NCBI GenBank assembly: GCA_018261615.1
Contig: JAGTSE010000019.1
Location: 1 to 62,932, forward strand
Origin: Pseudomonadota bacterium
GTDB taxonomy: Bacteria > Pseudomonadota > Gammaproteobacteria > Enterobacterales > Enterobacteriaceae
Reading direction: 5' to 3'
DNA length: 62,932 nt
Below the pieces are notes generated by a model. It made no database searches, was not told the DNA's origin, and saw nothing but the letters and a program-made list of their open reading frames with translations. Positions 22,462 to 32,454 of this stretch are shown piece after piece; position 1 is the stretch's first letter, and each line of letters opens with the position of its first letter. Both the position numbers and the translations under genes were made by a program.

Positions 22462-24402
22462 ATGAGTTATCAGGTCTTAGCCCGAAAATGGCGACCGCAA
22501 ACTTTTGCTGACGTCGTCGGCCAGGAGCATGTGCTGACCGCACTGGCGAACGGCTTATCATCAGGACGCATTCATCATGCGTATCTGTTTTCCGGCACCC
22601 GTGGCGTCGGCAAAACTTCTATCGCCCGTTTGCTGGCGAAGGGGCTGAACTGCGAAACCGGCATTACCGCAACGCCGTGCGGCGTGTGTGATAACTGCCG
22701 CGAAATTGAGCAGGGTCGCTTTGTCGATTTAATTGAGATCGACGCCGCGTCACGCACCAAAGTCGAAGATACCCGCGATCTGCTGGATAACGTGCAGTAC
22801 GCCCCGGCGCGAGGGCGTTTCAAAGTCTATCTGATTGACGAAGTGCATATGCTCTCGCGTCACAGCTTTAACGCGCTGTTGAAAACGCTTGAAGAGCCGC
22901 CTGAGCACGTCAAATTCCTGCTGGCGACCACCGATCCGCAAAAGCTGCCGGTGACCATTCTTTCCCGCTGCCTTCAGTTCCACCTGAAAGCACTGGATAT
23001 CGAACAGATCCGCAGCCAGCTTGAGCACATTCTTACTGACGAGAAGATTGAAAGTGAACCCCGTGCGCTGCAACTACTGGCGCGTGCGGCTGACGGTAGC
23101 CTGCGCGATGCGCTAAGCCTGACCGATCAGGCGATTGCCAGCGGCAACGGGCAGATCTCCGCTGCGGTGGTCAGCTCCATGCTTGGCACCCTGAATGACG
23201 ACCAGGCGCTTTCATTAGTTGAAGCGGTGGTCGCCGCCGATGGCGAACGCGCCATGGGATTGGTGAACGAGGCTGCATCGCGTGGTGTTGAATGGGAAGC
23301 CTTGTTGCTGGAGATGCAAACGCTGCTGCACCGTATCGCCATGGTACAGCTAACGCCTGCGGCGCTCGGCAGCGACATGGCTCCGATTGAGCAGCGTCTG
23401 CGTGAACTGGCCCGCACCATGCCGCCCACCGATGTGCAGCTCTACTACCAGACGCTGTTGATTGGCCGTAAAGAGTTGCCTTTCGCGCCGGACCGCCGCA
23501 TGGGGGTTGAAATGACGCTGCTGCGCGCGCTGGCGTTCCATCCGCGCGTGCCGCTAGCGGTGCCAGAAGTGCCTCAACAATCCTTCGCGCCTGTAGCGCC
23601 TGGCGCCGTGATGTCGCCGCAGCAGGTTCCGCCCGCGCCGCAGACTCAACCGGCGGCGGCACCAGTGCAGAACGACGTACCGCTGCCTGAATCAACCAGC
23701 TCGGTGCTGGCGGCGCGCAGGCAGTTGCAACGCGCTCAGGGTGCAGACAAAGCAAAAAAGAGTGAACCGGCAGCCGCAACCCGCGCGCGGCCGGTGAGTA
23801 ATGCCGCGCTGGAACGTCTGGCTTCGGTCACCGAGCGTGTGCAGTCGCGCCCGGCGCCGTCGGCGCTTGCACAGGCTCCGGCTAAGAAAGAGGCCTACCG
23901 CTGGAAAGCAACCACTATTGTCACCGAGACAAAAGAGGTTGTTGCCACGCCCAAGGCGCTGAAAAAGGCGCTGGAACACGAGAAAACGCCGGAGCTGGCA
24001 AAAAAGCTGGCGGAAGAGTCAATTGAGCGTGATGCCTGGGCGAAAGAGGTCAGCAAGCTAACATTGCCGAAACTGGTTGAGCAGGTGGCGCTGAATGCCT
24101 GGAAAGAGCAGGAGGGCGATCATTGGTGTCTGCATCTGCGCAGCTCGCAGCGCCACCTTAATTCGCAGGGCGCACAGAAGGCGCTTGGCGATGCGCTTAG
24201 CGAATTGCACGGTTCGACGGTTGAACTGACTATCATTGAAGATGATAATCCGGCAGTGCGTACGCCGCTGGAGTGGCGTCAGGCAATCTATGAGGAAAAG
24301 CTCGCGCAGGCGCGTGAAGCAATTATTGCGGATAACAACATTCAGACGCTGCAACGGTTTTTCGATGCGGATCTGGATGAAGAGAGTATTCGTCCCCTTT
24401 GA
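22462..24402 (+). CDS. dnaX: DNA polymerase III tau/gamma subunit DnaX
   Basis: A 646-residue clamp-loader ATPase. Walker A is SGTRGVGKTSIARLLAKG near residue 40, the zinc module is CGVCDNCREI, and Walker B lies in KVYLIDEVHMLS. Full-length tau couples polymerase cores to the DnaB helicase. The shorter gamma is produced by a -1 frameshift at 23,754-23,760, giving about 434 residues. The Pro/Ala-rich linker around residues 365-400 and the tau C-terminal domains follow. First of dnaX-ybaB-recR. Confidence 0.97.
   Translation: MSYQVLARKWRPQTFADVVGQEHVLTALANGLSSGRIHHAYLFSGTRGVGKTSIARLLAKGLNCETGITATPCGVCDNCREIEQGRFVDLIEIDAASRTKVEDTRDLLDNVQYAPARGRFKVYLIDEVHMLSRHSFNALLKTLEEPPEHVKFLLATTDPQKLPVTILSRCLQFHLKALDIEQIRSQLEHILTDEKIESEPRALQLLARAADGSLRDALSLTDQAIASGNGQISAAVVSSMLGTLNDDQALSLVEAVVAADGERAMGLVNEAASRGVEWEALLLEMQTLLHRIAMVQLTPAALGSDMAPIEQRLRELARTMPPTDVQLYYQTLLIGRKELPFAPDRRMGVEMTLLRALAFHPRVPLAVPEVPQQSFAPVAPGAVMSPQQVPPAPQTQPAAAPVQNDVPLPESTSSVLAARRQLQRAQGADKAKKSEPAAATRARPVSNAALERLASVTERVQSRPAPSALAQAPAKKEAYRWKATTIVTETKEVVATPKALKKALEHEKTPELAKKLAEESIERDAWAKEVSKLTLPKLVEQVALNAWKEQEGDHWCLHLRSSQRHLNSQGAQKALGDALSELHGSTVELTIIEDDNPAVRTPLEWRQAIYEEKLAQAREAIIADNNIQTLQRFFDADLDEESIRPL
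23754..23796 (+). promoter_or_regulatory. dnaX programmed -1 frameshift site
   Basis: A AAA AAG (23,754-23,760) is in the correct phase for a -1 slip, and the new frame stops at once (GAG TGA, ending 23,765). A stem-loop, ACCGGCAGCCGC with GCGGCCGGT, follows within 6 bases. Both are as in E. coli dnaX. The upstream Shine-Dalgarno-like stimulator is weaker here: AGGGTG instead of AGGGAG. Confidence 0.92.
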
Positions 24403-24471
24403 CGGCAAGCTGCGGCTTTCCGTTTTTAACCCTGAATGTGACTTATCGCTCTGGTCAGTCACCACAGCTAA

Positions 24472-24812
<341 letters not shown>

Positions 24813-24813
<1 letters not shown>

Positions 24814-25418
24814 TGCAGACCAGTCCGCTGTTAACGCAGCTTATGGAAGCACTGCGCTGCCTGCCGGGCGTTGGCCCGAAGTCGGCGCAGCGCATGGCGT
24901 TTACGCTTTTGCAGCGCGATCGCAGCGGCGGTATGCGGCTGGCGCAGACGCTTACTCGGGCAATGTCGGAAATCGGCCACTGCGCCGATTGCCGTACCTT
25001 TACCGAGCAGGAAGTGTGCAATATATGCAGCAATCCGCGGCGCCAGGAAAACGGTCAAATCTGTGTGGTGGAAAGCCCGGCGGATATTTATGCTATCGAG
25101 CAAACCGGGCAGTTCTCGGGGCGCTACTTTGTGCTGATGGGGCATCTGTCGCCGCTGGACGGTATCGGGCCGGATGATATCGGTCTCGACCGGCTTGATC
25201 AGCGCCTGGCTGCAGAAAAGATCCAGGAAGTGATCCTCGCTACCAACCCAACGGTGGAAGGTGAGGCAACGGCGAACTATATTGCGGAGCTTTGCGCGCA
25301 ATATGGTGTGGAAGCCAGCCGCATCGCGCACGGTGTGCCGGTGGGCGGTGAGCTGGAGATGGTTGACGGCACCACGCTGTCACACTCGCTGGCCGGTCGC
25401 CACAAGATTCGTTTTTAA
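24813..25418 (+). CDS. recR: Recombination mediator RecR
   Basis: A 201-residue RecR, the ring-forming partner of RecF and RecO in gap repair. A helix-hairpin-helix at about residues 12-30 ([15 protein letters not shown]) is followed by a zinc finger (Cys57, 60, 69, 72) and a Toprim domain ([13 protein letters not shown]). Last gene of the dnaX operon, followed by a terminator. Confidence 0.97.
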
Positions 25419-25423
25419 CCAAA

Positions 25424-25448
25424 CGGAGGCAGAAATTTTTGCCTCCGC
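25424..25448 (+). terminator. Terminator of dnaX-ybaB-recR
   Basis: CGGAGGCA and TGCCTCCG form an eight-pair stem around a GAAATTTT-like loop, 6 bases after the recR stop. It directly precedes the htpG promoter, and the tail after the right arm has only two T. Confidence 0.7.
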
Positions 25449-25476
25449 TTGAAAATTCCTGCCTCTGTCCCCACTT
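25448..25476 (+). promoter_or_regulatory. Heat-shock (sigma-32) promoter of htpG
   Basis: CTTGAAA (25,448-25,454) and CCCCACTT (25,469-25,476) match the sigma-32 -35 and -10 elements (CTTGAAA, CCCCATNT) with a 14-base spacer. They lie about 50 bases upstream of the htpG ATG, as in E. coli. Confidence 0.82.
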
Positions 25477-25527
25477 CACCCTCAACGCACTTTTTACCTT
25501 GTAAATGGCATTGTTGAGGTTTTCCCA

Positions 25528-27402
25528 ATGAAAGGACAAGAAACTCGCGGTTTTCAGTCTGAAGTTAAACAGCTTCTGCACCTGATGATTCATTCTCTCT
25601 ACTCGAACAAAGAAATCTTCCTGCGTGAGCTGATTTCCAACGCCTCGGATGCGGCGGACAAACTGCGTTTCCGCGCGCTGTCCAACCCGGATCTCTACGA
25701 AGGCGACGGCGAACTGCATGTCCGCGTCTCTTTCGATAAAGAAAAGCGTACGCTGACCATCGCCGATAACGGTATCGGTATGACCCGCGATGAAGTTATT
25801 GATCATCTGGGTACCATCGCCAAGTCCGGCACCAAAGCTTTTCTCGAATCAATGGGCTCCGATCAGGCCAAAGACAGCCAGCTGATTGGTCAGTTCGGCG
25901 TAGGTTTCTACTCGGCATTTATCGTTGCGGATAAAGTGACTGTGCGTACCCGCGCGGCGGGCGAGAGCGCAGAAAACGGCGTGTTTTGGGAATCTGAAGG
26001 CGCGGGCGAATACACCGTCGCCGATATCACCAAAGCCGATCGCGGGACGGAAATCACGCTGCATCTGCGCGAAGGGGAAGATGATTTCCTCAATGACTGG
26101 CGTGTGCGTTCGATTATCAGTAAATATTCCGACCATATCGCTCTGCCGGTCGAGATCGAAAAACAGGAAGAGAAAGACGGCGAAACCGTGGTTTCCTGGG
26201 AGAAGATCAACAAAGCGCAGGCGCTATGGACGCGTAACAAGTCTGAAATCAAAGACGAAGAATATAACGAGTTCTACAAACATATCGCCCACGACTTTAC
26301 CGATCCGCTGACCTGGAGCCACAACCGCGTGGAAGGGAAGCAGGAGTACACCAGCCTGCTTTATATCCCGTCGCAGGCACCGTGGGATATGTGGAATCGC
26401 GATCATAAACACGGCCTGAAACTCTATGTGCAGCGCGTGTTTATCATGGACGAAGCCGAACAGTTCATGCCGAACTACCTGCGCTTCGTTCGCGGCCTGG
26501 TGGATTCCAGCGATCTGCCGCTCAACGTTTCGCGCGAAATTCTGCAGGATAGCAGCGTCACGCGCAATCTGCGTACCGCGCTGACCAAACGTGTGCTGCA
26601 AATGCTGGATAAACTGGCGAAAGATGACGCGGAAAAGTACCAGACGTTCTGGCAGCAGTTCGGCCTGGTGCTGAAAGAAGGGGCTGGCGAAGACAGCGCT
26701 AACCTGGAAGCGATTGCCAAATTGCTGCGCTTTGCCTCCACGCACAATGACTCTTCTGCGCAGACCGTGTCGCTGGAAGAGTACGTGTCGCGTATGAAAG
26801 AAGGCCAGGAGAAGATCTACTTCATTACCGCTGACAGCTACGCTGCGGCAAAGAGCAGCCCGCATCTGGAACTACTGCGTAAGAAAGGTATCGAAGTGCT
26901 GCTGCTTTCCGATCGTATCGACGAATGGATGATGAGCTACTTGACCGAATTCGACGGCAAACCGTTCCAGTCAGTGGCAAAAGCTGATGCGTCGCTGGAA
27001 AAACTGGCCGACGAAGTGGATGAAAGCGCGAAAGAGGCGGAAAAAGCGCTCGAGCCGTTTGTTGAACGCGTGAAAACCCTGCTCGGCGATCGTGTGAAAG
27101 AAGTGCGCCTGACCCATCGTCTGACCGAAACGCCAGCGGTGGTAGTAACCGATGCCGACGAGATGAGCACGCAGATGGCGAAACTGTTCGCTGCGGCTGG
27201 TCAGAATGCGCCGGAAGTAAAATACATCTTTGAACTGAACCCGGATCACGCGCTGGTGAAACGTGCTGCGGAAACCCAGGATGATAGCCAGTTTAGCCAG
27301 TGGGTCGAGCTGTTGCTGGAGCAGGCGCTGTTTGCCGAACGGGGCACGCTGGAAGATCCGAACCAGTTCATCCGTCGTATGAATCAGTTGCTGATTGCCT
27401 AA
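25528..27402 (+). CDS. htpG: Molecular chaperone HtpG (bacterial Hsp90)
   Basis: A 624-residue Hsp90, the same length as E. coli HtpG. The GHKL ATP-binding domain shows [25 protein letters not shown] and [17 protein letters not shown]. Middle and C-terminal dimerisation domains follow, with no MEEVD tail, as is usual in bacteria. It helps remodel proteins with DnaK and is under a sigma-32 promoter. Confidence 0.98.
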   Translation: MKGQETRGFQSEVKQLLHLMIHSLYSNKEIFLRELISNASDAADKLRFRALSNPDLYEGDGELHVRVSFDKEKRTLTIADNGIGMTRDEVIDHLGTIAKSGTKAFLESMGSDQAKDSQLIGQFGVGFYSAFIVADKVTVRTRAAGESAENGVFWESEGAGEYTVADITKADRGTEITLHLREGEDDFLNDWRVRSIISKYSDHIALPVEIEKQEEKDGETVVSWEKINKAQALWTRNKSEIKDEEYNEFYKHIAHDFTDPLTWSHNRVEGKQEYTSLLYIPSQAPWDMWNRDHKHGLKLYVQRVFIMDEAEQFMPNYLRFVRGLVDSSDLPLNVSREILQDSSVTRNLRTALTKRVLQMLDKLAKDDAEKYQTFWQQFGLVLKEGAGEDSANLEAIAKLLRFASTHNDSSAQTVSLEEYVSRMKEGQEKIYFITADSYAAAKSSPHLELLRKKGIEVLLLSDRIDEWMMSYLTEFDGKPFQSVAKADASLEKLADEVDESAKEAEKALEPFVERVKTLLGDRVKEVRLTHRLTETPAVVVTDADEMSTQMAKLFAAAGQNAPEVKYIFELNPDHALVKRAAETQDDSQFSQWVELLLEQALFAERGTLEDPNQFIRRMNQLLIA

Positions 27403-27425
27403 ATTTCTGTTTTTAGTCTCACCTT

Positions 27426-27452
27426 ACCCCTCTCGTTTCACGCGAGAGGGGT
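27426..27452 (+). terminator. Hairpin after htpG
   Basis: ACCCCTCTCG and CGAGAGGGGT are a perfect ten-pair inverted repeat with a 7-base loop, 23 bases after htpG. It lacks a T-run but stands where the htpG transcript should end. Confidence 0.65.
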
Positions 27453-27544
27453 ACTCCCCGAAGTAATCTCTCTCATTAACCGTTTCAGCCAGCCCGGCTT
27501 CCTTGAGCGATACTCGTTCTGGTGGTATCTTTTAACGCTTTTGA

Positions 27545-28222
<678 letters not shown>

Positions 28223-28230
28223 GCGCGTAT

Positions 28231-28256
28231 TCTCACCCGGATCCCTCCGGGTGAGA
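28231..28256 (+). terminator. Terminator of adk
   Basis: TCTCACCCGG and CCGGGTGAGA form a ten-pair stem with a six-base loop, 8 bases after adk, followed by ATATTTCT. Confidence 0.75.
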
Positions 28257-28347
28257 ATATTTCTCATCTTACCTTTCGCTGCAATTGGTTCCGTTTAAAC
28301 GCTTTTACGCTACAATTACCAACCATTCAAAAGGTTAAGAGGCGTGA

Positions 28348-29310
28348 ATGAGTCAGGCGAAAACCGGCATCCTGCTTGCCAATCTTGGCACCCCAGATGC
28401 ACCCACTCCGGCAGCAGTAAAACGTTATCTGCGGCAGTTTTTAAGCGACAGACGTGTTGTTGATACCTCGCGCTTGCTGTGGTGGCCGTTATTACGCGGT
28501 GTGATCCTGCCGATTCGTTCACCGCGCGTGGCAAAACTCTACCAATCTGTCTGGATGGAAGACGGTTCGCCGCTGATGGTTTACAGCCGCAGGCAGCAGC
28601 AGGCGTTGGCGGCGCGGTTGCCAGACGTTCCCGTGGCGCTCGGCATGAGCTACGGTTCACCGTCGCTGGAAAGCGCCGTGGATGCCCTGCTGGAACAGGA
28701 TGTTGACCATATTGTGGTGCTCTCACTCTATCCGCAATATTCCTGCTCAACGGTGGCGGCGGTATGGGACGAACTGGCGCGAATTCTGGCGAAGAAACGC
28801 CATATTCCAGGCATCTCCTTTATCCGCGATTACGCCGACGATACGGATTACATTTCGGCGCTGGCAAACAGTGTGCGCGCCTCTTTCGCCAGGCACGGCG
28901 AGCCGGATCTGTTGCTGCTCTCTTATCACGGCATTCCACAGCGTTACGCGGCGGAAGGGGACGACTACCCGCAGCGCTGCCGTGATACCACGCGTGAACT
29001 GGTCTCGGCGCTCGATCTGCCGCCGGAAAAAGTGATGATGACCTTCCAGTCGCGCTTTGGTCGCGAACCCTGGTTGACACCGTACACCGATGAAACGCTG
29101 AAAATGCTGGGTGAGAAAGGGGTGAAACATATCCAGGTGATGTCGCCAGGTTTTGCCGCAGACTGCCTGGAGACACTGGAGGAGATCGCGGTGCAAAACC
29201 GTGAGTTTTTCCTTGAGGCGGGCGGCGAGAAATATGAATACATACCAGCGCTGAATGATTCACCAGAGCATATCGAAATGATGGTCAACCTGACGGCCAA
29301 ATATCGCTGA
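28348..29310 (+). CDS. hemH: Ferrochelatase
   Basis: A 320-residue HemH that inserts Fe(II) into protoporphyrin IX, the last step of haem synthesis. Typical blocks are [19 protein letters not shown] at the N-terminus, [11 protein letters not shown] with the metal-site His, and [16 protein letters not shown] with the catalytic Glu. AAGAGG precedes the ATG. In E. coli aes lies between hemH and gsk; here gsk comes next, after 63 bases. Confidence 0.96.
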   Translation: MSQAKTGILLANLGTPDAPTPAAVKRYLRQFLSDRRVVDTSRLLWWPLLRGVILPIRSPRVAKLYQSVWMEDGSPLMVYSRRQQQALAARLPDVPVALGMSYGSPSLESAVDALLEQDVDHIVVLSLYPQYSCSTVAAVWDELARILAKKRHIPGISFIRDYADDTDYISALANSVRASFARHGEPDLLLLSYHGIPQRYAAEGDDYPQRCRDTTRELVSALDLPPEKVMMTFQSRFGREPWLTPYTDETLKMLGEKGVKHIQVMSPGFAADCLETLEEIAVQNREFFLEAGGEKYEYIPALNDSPEHIEMMVNLTAKYR

Positions 29311-29320
29311 TCTCCCGCTG

Positions 29321-29348
29321 GGCTGAGAATGTGTTAACATTCTCAGCC
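29321..29348 (+). terminator. Hairpin between hemH and gsk
   Basis: GGCTGAGAATG and CATTCTCAGCC are a perfect 11-pair inverted repeat with a 6-base loop, 10 bases after hemH. The downstream sequence CTTATGTTC is only mildly T-rich. It ends 25 bases before the gsk ATG, so the gsk promoter may overlap it. Confidence 0.7.
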
Positions 29349-29373
29349 CTTATGTTCAGCGCTTATTACAACC

Positions 29374-30678
29374 ATGAAATTTCCCGGTAAACGTAAATCC
29401 AAACACTATTTTCCCGTTAACGCCCGCGATCCGTTATTGCAACAAATCCAGCCAGAAAATGAAGTCGGCACCTGCTGGGTGGTCGGTATCGATCAGACTC
29501 TGGTGGATATCGAGGCGAAAGTGGACGATTCGTTTATCTCACGTTATGGCCTGAGCACCGGGCATTCGCTGGTGATCGCCGATGATGTGGCCGAAGCGCT
29601 GTACCAGCAACTGGTGAGTAACGATCTGATCACCCATCAGTTTGCTGGCGGTACGATCGGTAATACCATGCATAACTACTCGGTGCTGGCCGATGACCGT
29701 TCTGTGCTGCTCGGCGTGATGTGCGACAACGTGAAAATCGGCAGCTACGCCTACCGTTATCTGTGCAATACCTCCAGTCGTACCGATCTGAACTATCTAC
29801 AAGGCGTGGAGGGTGCGATTGGTCGTTGCTTTACGCTGATCAGCGACAGCGGCGAGCGGACGTTTGCCATCAGCCCCGGACAGATGAACCAGCTTCGCCC
29901 GGAGAGCATTCCGGAATCGGTGATTGCGGGCGCGTCTGCGCTGGTGCTCTCTTCATATCTGGTGCGTTGCAATCCTGGCGAGCCGATGCCGGATGCCACT
30001 CTGCAAGCCGTAGCCTATGCCAAAAAGCATAACGTGCCGGTGGTGCTGACGCTGGGCACTAAATATGTGATAGCCGATAATCCGCAGTGGTGGCGTGATT
30101 TTCTCAAAGAAAATGTCTCAATTCTGGCGATGAACGAAGAGGAAGGCCACGCGCTGACCGGCGAAAGCGATCCTCTGTTGGCCGCCGATAAAGCTCTGGA
30201 CTGGGTGGATCTGGTACTGTGCACCGCCGGGCCGATTGGTCTGTATATGGCCGGTTTTACCGAAGATGATATGAAGCGCAAAACCCAGCATCCTCTGCTA
30301 CCGGGAGCAATTGCCGAGTTCAACCAGTATGAGTTCAGCCGGGCGATGCGCCATAAAGATTGCCAGAACCCGCAGCGTATCTACTCGCACATTGCCCCTT
30401 ACATGGGGGGGCCTGAGAAGATCATGAACACCAACGGCGCGGGTGATGGCGCGCTGGCGGCGTTGCTGCACGACATTACCGCGAACAATTACCATCGCAC
30501 TAATGTGCCGAATTCCAGCAAACATAAATTCAACTGGCTGACCTATTCCTCTCTGGCGCAGGTGTGCAAATACGCCAACCGCGTGAGCTATCAGGTGCTG
30601 AACCAGCATTCGCCGCGCTTAAGCCGTGGCTTGCCGGAGCGGGAAGACAGCCTCGAAGAGGCGTACTGGGAGCGTTGA
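29374..30678 (+). CDS. gsk: Inosine-guanosine kinase
   Basis: A 434-residue PfkB-family nucleoside kinase that phosphorylates inosine and guanosine for salvage. The C-terminal anion-hole and catalytic-base motif is TNGAGDGALAALLHDI near residue 352; the N-terminus is MKFPGKRKSKHYFPVNARD as in E. coli. The hipBA unit was acquired directly after it. Confidence 0.96.
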   Translation: MKFPGKRKSKHYFPVNARDPLLQQIQPENEVGTCWVVGIDQTLVDIEAKVDDSFISRYGLSTGHSLVIADDVAEALYQQLVSNDLITHQFAGGTIGNTMHNYSVLADDRSVLLGVMCDNVKIGSYAYRYLCNTSSRTDLNYLQGVEGAIGRCFTLISDSGERTFAISPGQMNQLRPESIPESVIAGASALVLSSYLVRCNPGEPMPDATLQAVAYAKKHNVPVVLTLGTKYVIADNPQWWRDFLKENVSILAMNEEEGHALTGESDPLLAADKALDWVDLVLCTAGPIGLYMAGFTEDDMKRKTQHPLLPGAIAEFNQYEFSRAMRHKDCQNPQRIYSHIAPYMGGPEKIMNTNGAGDGALAALLHDITANNYHRTNVPNSSKHKFNWLTYSSLAQVCKYANRVSYQVLNQHSPRLSRGLPEREDSLEEAYWER

Positions 30679-30730
30679 TTTTCCAACAATGTTCCGACAC
30701 AAACCGGTAAAGTATTGTTTGCCGGTTTTC

Positions 30731-30862
30731 TTATGCGCGAGTGTGAATAAATGTGGTTTTATGTGCAAGTGCGCATAAAACCATTTTTATTTGCTAGTGC
30801 ACATAAACTTGATTTTATGCGCTAACGCTAATAAATTTAGTTGTATGCGCAAGCGCCCATAA
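30731..30862 (+). promoter_or_regulatory. Five phased hipBA operator palindromes
   Basis: Five 20-base imperfect palindromes of form TTATGCGC-N4-GCGCATAA begin at 30,731, 30,759, 30,787, 30,815 and 30,843, an exact 28-base pitch with 8-base spacers. The second is the best (TTATGTGCAAGTGCGCATAA). The last ends 6 bases before the hipB ATG. In E. coli HipB binds several spaced operators before hipBA, so these are most likely the HipB sites, though their sequence is different. A promoter must lie among them. Confidence 0.78.
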
Positions 30863-30868
30863 AAGTAG

Positions 30869-31129
30869 ATGGCGGAAATGATGAAAATAACCTCTCCTGA
30901 GCAGTTAGCTATTTTTCTGAAAGATGTCCGGAAAACGAAAAAATTACCGCAGGGATTGCTGGCTGAAAAGGTCGGGTTGCGCCAGGAAACCATCTCGAAA
31001 TTTGAAAATAGTCCGGCGAAAACCCAGATTGATACGCTTTTTAAAATCCTGTCAGCGATGAATATGGAGCTTCATCTCGAGACCCGGGGCGAAAAAACAC
31101 GGCAGCAGGGTTGGAAGGAGGAGTGGTAA
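30869..31129 (+). CDS. hipB: HipB-type antitoxin and repressor
   Basis: An 86-residue XRE-family helix-turn-helix protein (KLPQGLLAEKVGLRQETISKFE at about residues 30-51), near the length of E. coli HipB. It should neutralise the HipA kinase and repress the operon through the upstream palindromes. Start choice is open: ATG at 30,869 or the paired ATGs at 30,878 and 30,881, which follow GGCGGA. Its TAA is immediately followed by the hipA ATG with no gap. Confidence 0.86.
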   Translation: MAEMMKITSPEQLAIFLKDVRKTKKLPQGLLAEKVGLRQETISKFENSPAKTQIDTLFKILSAMNMELHLETRGEKTRQQGWKEEW

Positions 31130-32440
31130 ATGAGAGGGTTGTCGGTGTACATGAATGGCTACCTGGTGGGGTCATTAGTACAACACAATAGCGGTGCGAA
31201 TACCTTTCAATACCATCAGGCGTGGTTAGAGATGTCGGGAGCCCGCCCTGTCTCACTTTCCATGCCGTTACGTGCGGCGGAGTATTCTGGTGAAGTGGTA
31301 TTTAATTACTTTGACAATCTGTTACCCGATAGTCGTGAAATCCGGGAGCGAATCGCCAGCCGTTACCAAGCCAGATCTCTACAACCTTTTGATTTGTTGT
31401 ACGAAATAGGGCGTGACTGTGTTGGAGCGCTCATTTTGCAGCCGGCTGACGACGCAATCCAAAATATTGAACAGATCACCGGTGAGCGTCTGAATGACGA
31501 GCAACTGGGTGAGGTGCTGGCTGGGTATCTCAGCACTTCCCGACTTTTAGCACAGCAGCAACGGGATTTTCGTATTTCAATCGCGGGTGCGCAGGAGAAA
31601 ACCGCGCTGCTTCGTTACCAGGATGGCTGGCAAATCCCGACAGGCGTTACGCCCACCACGCATATTTTTAAACTGCCGGTTGGCGAGATTCAGGGCCACA
31701 GTTACAAGCTGGATCTTCGCGAGAGTTGCGAGAATGAGTGGTTGAGTATGCTGCTGGTTCGCCTGTATGGCATTGAAACGCCTGACTGTGAAATCATCAC
31801 CACGCCACAAACCAGAGCGCTGGCGGTTACGCGCTTTGATCGTCGATTTGTCGACGACAACCGCTGGATTGCACGGCTTCCACAGGAAGATCTCTGCCAG
31901 GCGTTAGGTTACCCCTCAACGAAAAAATATGAGGGTGATGGCGGACCGGGCATTGTGGAAATTATGCATTTTCTACTGGGCTCCGATGACGCAGAGCAGG
32001 ACCGGGAGAAATTTATGCGCTCGCATATTTTATTCTGGCTGCTGGCGGCAAGTGATGGTCATGCGAAGAACTATTCTGTTGCAATAATGCCCGGTGGTGG
32101 ATATCGGCTTACGCCACTCTACGATATTTTGTCTTGTTACCCATTGATCGGTGGGCAGGGGTTGGCGCGCCAGGATATAAAAATGGCGATGGCATTGCAT
32201 TCAACGGGGAAGGGCGGAAAAAAATACGACTGGAATATGATTTATCCGCGTAATTTTCTGGAGACGGCCAAAAAATGTGGGTTCAGCGAGGAGCGAATGA
32301 CGGCGCTGTTAGCTGAGTTTCATGATAAAACCCCGGGGGTACTCAGTGAAGCGCGTAGCCTGCTCCCGGCGGGATTCCCTTCACACATCAGCGAGGCGAT
32401 CTTCAACGGCATAGAGCAGGCCGCCCGAAGACTGATCTGA
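31130..32440 (+). CDS. hipA: HipA-type serine/threonine kinase toxin
   Basis: A 436-residue HipA. Key residues fall at the E. coli numbers: the inactivating autophosphorylation site Ser150 in RISIAGAQEKTALL, catalytic Asp309 in SDGHAKNYS and metal-binding Asp332 in PLYDIL. E. coli HipA phosphorylates glutamyl-tRNA synthetase, causing growth arrest and persistence; the same target is inferred here. All catalytic residues are present, so it appears active. It starts directly at the hipB stop. E. coli hipBA is elsewhere on the chromosome, so this locus looks like an independent acquisition. Confidence 0.92.
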   Translation: MRGLSVYMNGYLVGSLVQHNSGANTFQYHQAWLEMSGARPVSLSMPLRAAEYSGEVVFNYFDNLLPDSREIRERIASRYQARSLQPFDLLYEIGRDCVGALILQPADDAIQNIEQITGERLNDEQLGEVLAGYLSTSRLLAQQQRDFRISIAGAQEKTALLRYQDGWQIPTGVTPTTHIFKLPVGEIQGHSYKLDLRESCENEWLSMLLVRLYGIETPDCEIITTPQTRALAVTRFDRRFVDDNRWIARLPQEDLCQALGYPSTKKYEGDGGPGIVEIMHFLLGSDDAEQDREKFMRSHILFWLLAASDGHAKNYSVAIMPGGGYRLTPLYDILSCYPLIGGQGLARQDIKMAMALHSTGKGGKKYDWNMIYPRNFLETAKKCGFSEERMTALLAEFHDKTPGVLSEARSLLPAGFPSHISEAIFNGIEQAARRLI

Positions 32441-32454
32441 CAAAGAAGCAGGCG

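Noticed and set aside
30731..30862. CRISPR array, because of five repeats at a 28-base pitch
   Set aside because: The repeated units are imperfect palindromes with 8-base spacers, immediately before hipB; there are no spacers of CRISPR length and no cas genes.
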